A stretch of DNA of 36,922 bases from a virus. Positions within the stretch are counted from its first letter, which is position 1. Each line of letters opens with the position of its first letter. Location: the IMG/VR virus record IMGVR_UViG_3300025543_000085, positions 1 through 36,922 of that record; one strand, given 5' to 3'. Both the position numbers and the translations under genes were made by a program. Positions 28,960 to 35,824 of the stretch are shown here, in pieces. A model generated the notes under the pieces. It was not told the DNA's origin and did not search any database. It worked only from the letters and a program-made list of their open reading frames with translations.

Positions 28960-30402
28960 TTAACTCATTAAAGTAGCCAACTCCTTTAAGCCATTTAATT
29001 GTTTTGGTTGCTTACCTTTATTATAAGCTTTATTACGAAGATTCGCTACAAATTTATCAAGTCTATCTGCACCTGCATCAGTACTACCATTACCTAAAGC
29101 TGCTACACTATGAGCATCAATTACATATTCATCTTTAGAAAGTAATGCTTTATCTGGTCCTTCTTCTCCACCATCAATAACATCAAATTCAACATCATCT
29201 GACATACCATCTGCACCTATTTCACCACCTTCAACTAGTCCTTTAAAGGTTTGGATATCACCACCCATACCTTCATATAAGTCTTGTAGACTGCCACCAC
29301 TTGCAGCTTGTGGTACATATCCACCAACTGGACCCATCCCTTTAGCTGGCATACCTACAACGCCTGTTGGTCCACCATATAAATTAGAAGGAGAAGAAAC
29401 ATTTGAAGGCCTACTTCCGCTTAAATATGTAAGAGGATCACTACGTCCTAAAGCAGATGAAAGAACTTCTTGAGTTGTAAGACCGTCAGCTTTAGCAGGT
29501 TGTCTTACTTCATCAGCTGCACGAGTACCATAAGAAGACTCAGCGGCTTTACGTGATGCAATTTCAGGAGTATCAACTTTCATTGACTCTAACATGCCGC
29601 CACCAGTTGTAGGCGTTCCAGTTGCCATTAAACCAGCTGTTGGTAAACTTCCTAATCCTGCTCTTGCAACGTCACCCTGTGTTAGACTTCCTATTCCAAT
29701 TTGTTTTGTTGCATCACCACCAATTTTTTCTACTATAACATCACCAAGACCAACTTGTGCAGGTTTAGCTGTTACTTGAGCAACTGGTGCTGCCTTTACG
29801 CTTGTTAAAGCAGGTGCGGTAGAAGCACCAGAACCAAGTATTTCAGGAGCAGATTGTTTAGCGACTTGTTGTGCAACTGCATCAGCTGTTGCTTGATTAG
29901 CAACGGTTTGTGCAGCTGCAGCATTTGTTGCTTGTGTACCTGCAGTTGCTGCTACATTTGGTGCACCTACTTTTACTGCTGTGTCTGCTCCAATAGTTGC
30001 TCCTGATAATGCTCCACCTGCCCCTGCAAGAAGAGCATCAAAAGCTACAGCACCCATATCTCCTTTATTAACAGCTGCGGATGTTGCACCTGCCGCTAAA
30101 GCAGGAAGAGCAAAACTAGACCCTGTAAATGCTCCTTGTAATGCTGCTGCAGCGGCTGGACCCATAAGACCGCCTGTTGCCCCTGTAACTGCCAAACCTG
30201 CAAGTGCAGGAAGAAACTGCTTAAAACTAAAAGCTTCAGGTAAACCAGTATCAGGGTTAATAGTTATCTTACCTAAAGATGCAAGACCTGCAATTTCTGG
30301 CTTTGTCATATGAATAAGTTCAGTATCACCCTGACGACCTTTCATTGCCATTAAGCTAGATAGACCGCTAAGTGGTGCTTCTCTATTAATCATTTCAGCC
30401 AT
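28960..30402 (-). CDS. Virion structural (ejection-type) protein, Ala/Gly-rich (480 aa)
   Basis: The N terminus has GDTELIHMTKPEIAGLASLG and ITINPDTGLPEAFSFKQFLP, a block typical of marine podovirus virion proteins. It is followed by a long Ala/Gly-rich hydrophobic part (residues about 65-190), a low-complexity middle, and an acidic C terminus with SDDVEFDVIDGGEEGPDKAL, LLSKDEYVIDAHSVAALGNG. The hydrophobic part suggests membrane insertion during ejection. It shares the start MAEMI/MAEML with the 1156-aa protein. Function assigned by composition and position. Confidence 0.7.
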   Translation of the reverse strand: MAEMINREAPLSGLSSLMAMKGRQGDTELIHMTKPEIAGLASLGKITINPDTGLPEAFSFKQFLPALAGLAVTGATGGLMGPAAAAALQGAFTGSSFALPALAAGATSAAVNKGDMGAVAFDALLAGAGGALSGATIGADTAVKVGAPNVAATAGTQATNAAAAQTVANQATADAVAQQVAKQSAPEILGSGASTAPALTSVKAAPVAQVTAKPAQVGLGDVIVEKIGGDATKQIGIGSLTQGDVARAGLGSLPTAGLMATGTPTTGGGMLESMKVDTPEIASRKAAESSYGTRAADEVRQPAKADGLTTQEVLSSALGRSDPLTYLSGSRPSNVSSPSNLYGGPTGVVGMPAKGMGPVGGYVPQAASGGSLQDLYEGMGGDIQTFKGLVEGGEIGADGMSDDVEFDVIDGGEEGPDKALLSKDEYVIDAHSVAALGNGSTDAGADRLDKFVANLRNKAYNKGKQPKQLNGLKELATLMS

Positions 30403-30417
30403 TACTTCTTGCTCCCT

Positions 30418-30657
30418 TTAAATAACATTTTTTATATTCATATAATTAGATTGAACTTTTGTACCATCGGCGTATGCTGTATTAGCAGTGGAAGGCTGTA
30501 TATCTTGTTGTTTATTATACATCTGTCCTGTATTAAACGCCAATCCACTTAATGTTTTATTTTCATCTATAATTACACCTGAATTAATATTCTGAATGTA
30601 AGTACTATTATTAATTAAATCATAATATTCAGTTAGTTTAGTAGTTTTATCATCCAT
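30418..30657 (-). CDS. Small hypothetical protein in the tail module (79 aa)
   Basis: I place the start at 30657 (MDDKTTKLTEYYDLINNSTY), one base after the stop of the upstream gene, compatible with re-initiation. An ATG at 30672 is possible, and neither has a good binding site. The protein is Asn/Thr-rich with YADGTKVQSNYMNIKNVI at the end, and soluble. It is presumably a minor virion or assembly protein by position only. Confidence 0.55.
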   Translation of the reverse strand: MDDKTTKLTEYYDLINNSTYIQNINSGVIIDENKTLSGLAFNTGQMYNKQQDIQPSTANTAYADGTKVQSNYMNIKNVI

Positions 30658-30658
30658 T

Positions 30659-30931
30659 TTAATTAAAAGCATCCCATGCTGATGTTACTGCATTCCACCC
30701 ATAGTACTTACCAGTAGGCTCGATATATACAACAAACCCACCATTAGGTCTACCAATATCAGTTGTTGTTACAGCGGTTACAATTTGTGTAGCAGGTTTA
30801 AAGTTTTGCTCTGTATCTCGTGTATCAAGTTCATTGATCAATTGACCTGACCATGATTGAATTGACATATATAAGTCCTGTAGCTCTTTAGTAGCCATAT
30901 ACTTATAATAAGATAGTTCAGGATATCTCAT
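30659..30931 (-). CDS. Small tail-module protein (90 aa)
   Basis: The protein begins MRYPELSYYKYMATKELQDL and ends in GKYYGWNAVTSAWDAFN. The C-terminal part (IGRPNGGFVVYIEPTGKYYG) looks like a short beta hairpin repeat found in phage fibre or neck proteins. Its start shares its first base with the stop region of the 605-aa tail gene. Likely a minor structural protein. No family assigned. Confidence 0.6.
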   Translation of the reverse strand: MRYPELSYYKYMATKELQDLYMSIQSWSGQLINELDTRDTEQNFKPATQIVTAVTTTDIGRPNGGFVVYIEPTGKYYGWNAVTSAWDAFN

Positions 30932-32748
30932 TATCTATTACCATCTCGTTGACCTGAAATACGAACTGCACCCCAACGCCAATAAGTATTGTTAGAAGCA
31001 GCTGACACACGTACTCGTGCCTGTCGTCCTCTTGCACGTAAGTCTACCTTTCTTGTTCCTGCATTAATATAGTATGGACCTTTAACTGTTTCTGGTCCTG
31101 TAGGATATTGTTTAGTTGTAATCTTAATGGCAATTGTTCCATCATTAAATTCAAAGTCAGGAATAATTTTATCAATGAATATCATATCCATACCTTCTTC
31201 AAAGTCAAAATCAGATGACTCACAAAAGTTAGGAATTGTTTCATTATCACCTGTATAAATATCAACTGGTTCATTATCATATAAATAACTATCTGATCCA
31301 GTTGTAATTGTATTATCATATACATTACGATCTTTAAACGTAGTCCACTTACATGTACCATAAACCCAATGATTTTCTTCTGGATTATAAATTACATATG
31401 AGTCACATTCAATAGATTCACTAGATGGATATAACCAAATAATTTCTTTAAACTCACTATTAACTCCAGCATATACTTTATCTAACTGGTTAAAGTTAAT
31501 ATTGTCAAATACATATCTACGTACTGTAGACCGTAAGTTACGAACTTGACCATCAAAAGAATAGAAGTTATCGTCTGACATCCAGAAAGCTCGACCATCA
31601 TAGTCAACACATGCATGTTGTCCTAAAAGACCACAGTTAGTTCCTAATTGACGGAACTGAAAAACAAAAGGATTACCTACATAAGTCATACCGTACATAG
31701 ATTTATCAGTCCAAATATTAATTTGGTTTCTACTTCTAACACCTCCAATAATACGAGTACCATCTGTAAGTTCAACTTCTCCACTTGTAGAGGAAACTGA
31801 AGGAGTCCAGTTAGTATAGTCTTCTTGATCCGACCAACGTACACGAAGTGGGGAGTAATCAGTTGCAAAACCAGTTGCACCTAATGAGATTACATGTCGA
31901 TCATTAGGAGAAACTAGAATAGAATTAGACTGTGCAGGAGATGCAGTTACAACAACTGCTCTTGCTGGAATAGCCGCTGCATCTCTATCCCAATAATAAA
32001 TCTGACCGCCTCTACGACATACAATTAAATCTTCACCCCAATTATCTAAAGACCACTGAGTTCCCTGTAAGATAATATTGGAAGCTGAAGCTGCCGTATT
32101 CCATGCACGTTCTCCCGTTACTGAAACACCTGCATTGTAAACACCTGCTCCAAAACCTAAACCTGCAATTGCAATATTTGATCCTGTTTCTAATAAGAAC
32201 TGACCAGTTCCTTCTCCTGCACTTGTTTGAGTTGCAGATGCAGCTGTTGCCGCTGAGATTGTAAAGTTATTATTATCAGTAACTGAAATAATATTGTAGA
32301 CACTTGTACCTAATACAATGCTGCCACCAATTGTAGTTGATGAACTAATTAAAACAAAATCACCTATAACTCTATTATGAGATGCAGATGAAACACTAAC
32401 TAAAAAAGAAGTAGCTTGAGTTGCAAATGCACTAGTAAAAGTAGTAGATGAAACAATAGGTGTAATATCTACGTTATCATTACCATCATAAACATATAAC
32501 TTTTTTTCTGTACCGAAAGCAGCTAAACGTCTTGTATTGTTATCTGACCAAATACGGAGATCACGAGCAGTACCATCAAAAGGAGTATTAACTCTTTTTG
32601 CCCATCCGCGAAGATTTTCAGGTCTGCCTTCTCTAAAACGTACCTTATCACCATCATACCATTTACCTTCTTCCGTATAGCGAGTAGTCTCCCTATGAAA
32701 GCCAGCTTGATAGTTTAATTTAAGTAGAGTTCCGTCAGTTGATGACAT
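30931..32748 (-). CDS. Large tail protein (P22 gp10-like / beta-propeller type)
   Basis: The 605-aa protein begins with LLKLNYQAGFHRETTRYTEE and DGDKVRFREGRPENLRGW, a signature I associate with phage tail hub or stabilisation proteins like P22 gp10. It continues with many short strands (AFWMSDDNFYSFDGQVRNLR, EENHWVYGTCKWTTFKDRNV) that could be propeller blades. The segment at about 90-190 is Ser/Thr-rich and may be an inserted domain. It lies between fibre and ejection genes. The role is inferred from similarity by eye and context. Confidence 0.7.
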   Translation of the reverse strand: MSSTDGTLLKLNYQAGFHRETTRYTEEGKWYDGDKVRFREGRPENLRGWAKRVNTPFDGTARDLRIWSDNNTRRLAAFGTEKKLYVYDGNDNVDITPIVSSTTFTSAFATQATSFLVSVSSASHNRVIGDFVLISSSTTIGGSIVLGTSVYNIISVTDNNNFTISAATAASATQTSAGEGTGQFLLETGSNIAIAGLGFGAGVYNAGVSVTGERAWNTAASASNIILQGTQWSLDNWGEDLIVCRRGGQIYYWDRDAAAIPARAVVVTASPAQSNSILVSPNDRHVISLGATGFATDYSPLRVRWSDQEDYTNWTPSVSSTSGEVELTDGTRIIGGVRSRNQINIWTDKSMYGMTYVGNPFVFQFRQLGTNCGLLGQHACVDYDGRAFWMSDDNFYSFDGQVRNLRSTVRRYVFDNINFNQLDKVYAGVNSEFKEIIWLYPSSESIECDSYVIYNPEENHWVYGTCKWTTFKDRNVYDNTITTGSDSYLYDNEPVDIYTGDNETIPNFCESSDFDFEEGMDMIFIDKIIPDFEFNDGTIAIKITTKQYPTGPETVKGPYYINAGTRKVDLRARGRQARVRVSAASNNTYWRWGAVRISGQRDGNR

Positions 32749-32760
32749 ACTGTTTTTACC

Positions 32761-33660
32761 TTATGCTGGCACTTTAAAATCTTTAATAATAACTGCATCT
32801 AGAACAGATGTTGCCCGTTGACTAAATACAAGAAGATCAACACTGCCACTAACTGATGTCAGTACAGGAGCAGTTCCTGATGGAAAATTATACATATCTC
32901 CATATGATAAAGTACGGTTACCAGTACCATCTTGAACAATATAAATATGACCAACTTGACCTACTTTACCATTAGTTGGATTCTCAAGTGTTCTATTACC
33001 AGCAAGAGAAACTAAGAAATGGTTTCCAGTATTAAAGTTAACTGCAACTGAAGCTGCATCTGTAAGCGTTACAATTGGAGAATCGACTTGTGTAAATGTA
33101 GTTGTAGATGTAAATGAGTTAGTATTAGTAAATGTATTAGCCGCTGCTAGTTGACTATAACGAGCATCTGCAATTGAAACATCAGGAACATCAGTATTAC
33201 CAGTTCCAATATTAGCAGAAGCCGCTGTACCAAATCCAAAAGCATTCGGATTAATTGCACTGAATACAGATACTCCGTCACAAACTACAGCAATTCTAGA
33301 ACCTACAGGAATATTAACTCCATCACCACTAGCTGTCTTTACTGTAATATCAGTTCCAGCTGATGCTTGCGTTGCTTTATTATTAATGTAATAACTTTTA
33401 GGAACAGCTGGAATAATTACGTTAACATCTTCTGTAAGACCACCTGTAAACTCTAAGAACGGTGAACGAGACTGATCTGTAGTTCCGTTAATAGCTGTTA
33501 GAGTTACGTTAGCTCCTGTAAGAGCTACAGTTGTATAAGAAGTTATAGCTTCGTCAATTAGATCAATTACGTTTTGATTGAGAATTGTACCCCAGTTATT
33601 AGGGTTTTCTCCATCAGCCTGTAACTCTAATCGAATATTACTTGTATATGTTGATGCCAT
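32761..33660 (-). CDS. Tail fibre protein (299 aa)
   Basis: The N terminus (SNIRLELQADGENPNNWGTI, LNQNVIDLIDEAI) is the well-known attachment segment of marine phage fibres. The rest is beta-rich and Thr/Ser/Asn-rich, with ADARYSQLAAANTFTNTNSF and a C-terminal shell-like domain (GQVGHIYIVQDGTGNRTLSY). It likely forms a trimeric fibre or baseplate spike that touches the host. The next gene encodes a possible secreted protein. Confidence 0.8.
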   Translation of the reverse strand: MASTYTSNIRLELQADGENPNNWGTILNQNVIDLIDEAITSYTTVALTGANVTLTAINGTTDQSRSPFLEFTGGLTEDVNVIIPAVPKSYYINNKATQASAGTDITVKTASGDGVNIPVGSRIAVVCDGVSVFSAINPNAFGFGTAASANIGTGNTDVPDVSIADARYSQLAAANTFTNTNSFTSTTTFTQVDSPIVTLTDAASVAVNFNTGNHFLVSLAGNRTLENPTNGKVGQVGHIYIVQDGTGNRTLSYGDMYNFPSGTAPVLTSVSGSVDLLVFSQRATSVLDAVIIKDFKVPA

Positions 33661-33681
33661 TTTTTACTTAACTCCTTACAA

Positions 33682-34110
33682 TTAAATATGATCTTTTGCA
33701 TATGGTGCATCTTTAGCCAATTCTTGATAGACTATTGTATATAATATTTTATCAGTTTTTAAATGTTTATTATCTTCATTAAACTCTACTGTAACAACTT
33801 GAATTTTATTTCCTGCCGAATCAATATAATCCATTAAAATACTTGTGATTATTACTCTAACTGGATCTGTAAGCTGATCACACATATTAAACTGAACTAA
33901 AGCTCTAAAAGTCATACTTGCTTTAACTGCGTTTTCAGAGTCTGCTTCTACAAATAGATAAATTGCGTCTTCTGAAAAACAAAAAGCACTCTGTCCAAAT
34001 GTCTGTCCAATTTTAAAACCACTATCAGCCTTAACTGAAAATGAACAAAAAGTTAATGAAAGAATAACAATAATAAATAACATTATCTTATTTTGAAGTA
34101 ATTTAAACAT
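33682..34110 (-). CDS. Secreted or periplasmic protein with signal peptide (142 aa)
   Basis: The N terminus has a basic start (MFKLLQNK), a long hydrophobic core (IMLFIIVILSLTFCSFS) and a likely cleavage site after VKA before DSGF. The mature part (about 113 aa) is beta-rich with two cysteines. It has no lipobox of the usual L-x-G-C form and no later membrane helix. A phage protein exported to the periplasm from among the tail genes might change host receptors or wall enzymes, but no family is recognised. Confidence 0.7.
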   Translation of the reverse strand: MFKLLQNKIMLFIIVILSLTFCSFSVKADSGFKIGQTFGQSAFCFSEDAIYLFVEADSENAVKASMTFRALVQFNMCDQLTDPVRVIITSILMDYIDSAGNKIQVVTVEFNEDNKHLKTDKILYTIVYQELAKDAPYAKDHI

Positions 34111-34113
34111 TTG

Positions 34114-34713
34114 TTAAACTGGCTCTATTACTTCTTCTTCTGCTTCAGCTGCTTCTGCTTCTGCTTCAGCTGCTTTAGCTGCTGCTGCAACTTCTGCAGC
34201 TACAACATCTTCATAACTAGACCAAACTGATAATGTGCCTTCACTAATTAATGTTTTAATTGCAGCTACATCTGCAGCATTACTTATAGATGTTTCCATT
34301 GAAGCTGCATTAGCTCTCAGTTCATTTCTCCATGTTTGAATTGCAGATGGAATAGCTATTTCTTTATCTAGTTTTCTAATGTAATACCAATCACTTTGAG
34401 AAAGATAACTAGATAATGTATTAGAAACATCTGTATTTAAACTTTGTTTAACTTCATCTAAATCACGATCTACAACTACATTAGATTCAACAACAGTATT
34501 ATTTTCAAAGACTCTAGAAGAAGATAATTGTTTTTCAGTTTTACTATCAAAAGATGTGATGTTTTTTGTAATACTATAAATACCAATTGTATTTAATTCT
34601 TCTTCACTCCATAAAGTAAAAATAGTTCGTGGATGTTGAATGTTATTAATAGTTATAGGTTTTGGACGATTAAAAGTACGTACAATAGTATTATCTTCAA
34701 TTAAAGCCCACAT
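34114..34713 (-). CDS. Tail fibre assembly-like protein (DUF4376-like), Ala/Glu tail
   Basis: I start at the ATG at 34713, seven bases after GGAGAT. A GTG at 34716 is too close. The 199-aa protein has an N-terminal small domain (ALIEDNTIVRTFNRPKPITI, LWSEEELNTIGIYSI) and a helical part YYIRKLDKEIAIPSAIQTWR, as in DUF4376/tail-assembly proteins. The last 28 residues are an Ala/Glu repeat (AAKAAEAEAEAAEAEEE). It probably helps fibre assembly. Its start overlaps the next gene's stop (TGATG). Confidence 0.7.
   Translation of the reverse strand: MWALIEDNTIVRTFNRPKPITINNIQHPRTIFTLWSEEELNTIGIYSITKNITSFDSKTEKQLSSSRVFENNTVVESNVVVDRDLDEVKQSLNTDVSNTLSSYLSQSDWYYIRKLDKEIAIPSAIQTWRNELRANAASMETSISNAADVAAIKTLISEGTLSVWSSYEDVVAAEVAAAAKAAEAEAEAAEAEEEVIEPV
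34131..34203. repeat. Low-complexity GCT/TTC/CTG microsatellite at a gene's 3' end
   Basis: Repeated ctt/gct/tct triplets encode the Ala/Glu-rich C terminus of the fibre-assembly-like protein. Such triplet tracts can change length by slippage without changing frame, so the tail length may vary between relatives. Confidence 0.7.
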
Positions 34714-34910
34714 CACTTATCTCCAGTTTTATTAATTGTATTTTTTTTATTATACCATTCTTGTAAAACAAAGACTAATCTAATTGTAACAACAATTAAA
34801 GTAGCTACTGTAATACCAAATCGTAACCATTCTTCAAAAATAGAAACCCATAATGGCAATGTTAATGCTGGAGCAGCTAATGCTACATCAAATACAAGCT
34901 TATCGTTCAT
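34713..34910 (-). CDS. Small membrane protein, holin-like (65 aa)
   Basis: The ATG at 34910 has GGAG nine bases upstream. Longer starts at 34943 or 34955 would overlap the next gene. The protein has two hydrophobic segments, VALAAPALTLPLWVSIF and GITVATLIVVTIRLVFVL, then a charged tail (EWYNKKNTINKTGDK). It resembles small two-helix phage membrane proteins sometimes called holins. A holin of the 3TM family is already present at 22847-23308, so its role is uncertain. Confidence 0.6.
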   Translation of the reverse strand: MNDKLVFDVALAAPALTLPLWVSIFEEWLRFGITVATLIVVTIRLVFVLQEWYNKKNTINKTGDK

Positions 34911-34914
34911 TTTT

Positions 34915-35256
34915 TTACGCTCCGATTGATGGATGTTTGCCATTGTGCATCCCATAAAGTTTATCTAAATTTTTTTGTGTTGTTTTCATTTCAGTATCTA
35001 ACGCTGTTAATTGTGTAGTTAATTCTTTTAAGTTTGCTGGAGATAAGATGCCTCCAAATATTTTAACTTGATGTTGAATAACAGCTTGTCCACTTTCAAT
35101 AATTTCTAGTCTATTTTCTAACTTAATTGCATACGTTTGTAACTTAGCGATATCTTCCATAATTCTAGATACTTGTGATTTAACAACTGCAAATGCTCCT
35201 GCTAAAGACGCAAGTAATGTACCAAATTGAATAAGCTCTCGTACTCCAAATTCCAT
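34915..35256 (-). CDS. Membrane-anchored coiled-coil protein (113 aa)
   Basis: I choose the ATG at 35256, with GGAGGAGA about ten bases upstream, over the frame start at 35280. Residues about 8-26 (IQFGTLLASLAGAFAVV) can span the membrane. Two coiled coils follow (SRIMEDIAKLQTYAIKLENR; ELTTQLTALDTEMKTTQKN). An anchor plus periplasmic coiled coil is like an inner-membrane spanin subunit, but no outer-membrane partner is recognised nearby. A structural role is an alternative. Confidence 0.6.
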   Translation of the reverse strand: MEFGVRELIQFGTLLASLAGAFAVVKSQVSRIMEDIAKLQTYAIKLENRLEIIESGQAVIQHQVKIFGGILSPANLKELTTQLTALDTEMKTTQKNLDKLYGMHNGKHPSIGA

Positions 35257-35258
35257 AT

Positions 35259-35822
35259 TTAACAGTCTCCTCCAGTACAACGATTTATCCAGATTACTAT
35301 AGCTACACCCACTGCCCCTACAAGAACTGCTAGAAGCTTACCACCCTCAATGATACATCTAATAATCTTATCATGAAACGCTTCATCTTCTAGTGCTTGT
35401 GCAGCCGCTGCTTCTTTTGCTTTTTTACGTTTTTCTTTACGCTCTGCAAGTAATGCTTCACGAGTAGCTAGAATCTCATCCCATGTGCCTTCACCAAATT
35501 TGTTATCAATACGAATACCTAAGTTAAGTATATCACGGTCGATTTTTTTCTGCTCTAAGACCATAGCAGCAACAGCACCGACACTTAGTTCGTCTTCTGT
35601 ATCTTCATTTGTTTTCTTACTAAAAAACTTATGTAACTTTGACTTAGGCTTAGTTGGTTTCTCTTTCTTTTTAAGTTCTTTTGCAGCTGCGTCACGATGA
35701 TGAAACAGCGCATCAAGACCGGAGCTAATACCCTGTACATCTTGAGCAGTATCAACCGCCGACTTAACAGCATCGACTGCACCTTTGACTAAGGCAAACG
35801 CTGCAAGAGATTCAGCAATCAT
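35259..35822 (-). CDS. Virion-associated or membrane-anchored helical protein (187 aa)
   Basis: The N terminus is amphipathic (MIAESLAAFALVKGAVDAVK), followed by a lysine-rich linker (KKKEKPTKPKSKLHKFF), a charged helical stretch (LAERKEKRKKAKEAAAAQAL) and a C-terminal membrane helix (GKLLAVLVGAVGVAIVIWI) ending in CTGGDC. I recall proteins of this architecture in the tail modules of marine phages, with unknown function. It overlaps no gene and lies two bases before the next. Confidence 0.6.
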   Translation of the reverse strand: MIAESLAAFALVKGAVDAVKSAVDTAQDVQGISSGLDALFHHRDAAAKELKKKEKPTKPKSKLHKFFSKKTNEDTEDELSVGAVAAMVLEQKKIDRDILNLGIRIDNKFGEGTWDEILATREALLAERKEKRKKAKEAAAAQALEDEAFHDKIIRCIIEGGKLLAVLVGAVGVAIVIWINRCTGGDC

Positions 35823-35824
35823 TG

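Noticed and set aside
29981-30313. Open + strand frame of 110 codons opposite the Ala/Gly-rich virion gene
   Set aside because: Repetitive GCN/GGN codons leave the reverse frame open. The product is a Pro/Ala-rich shadow with no binding site.
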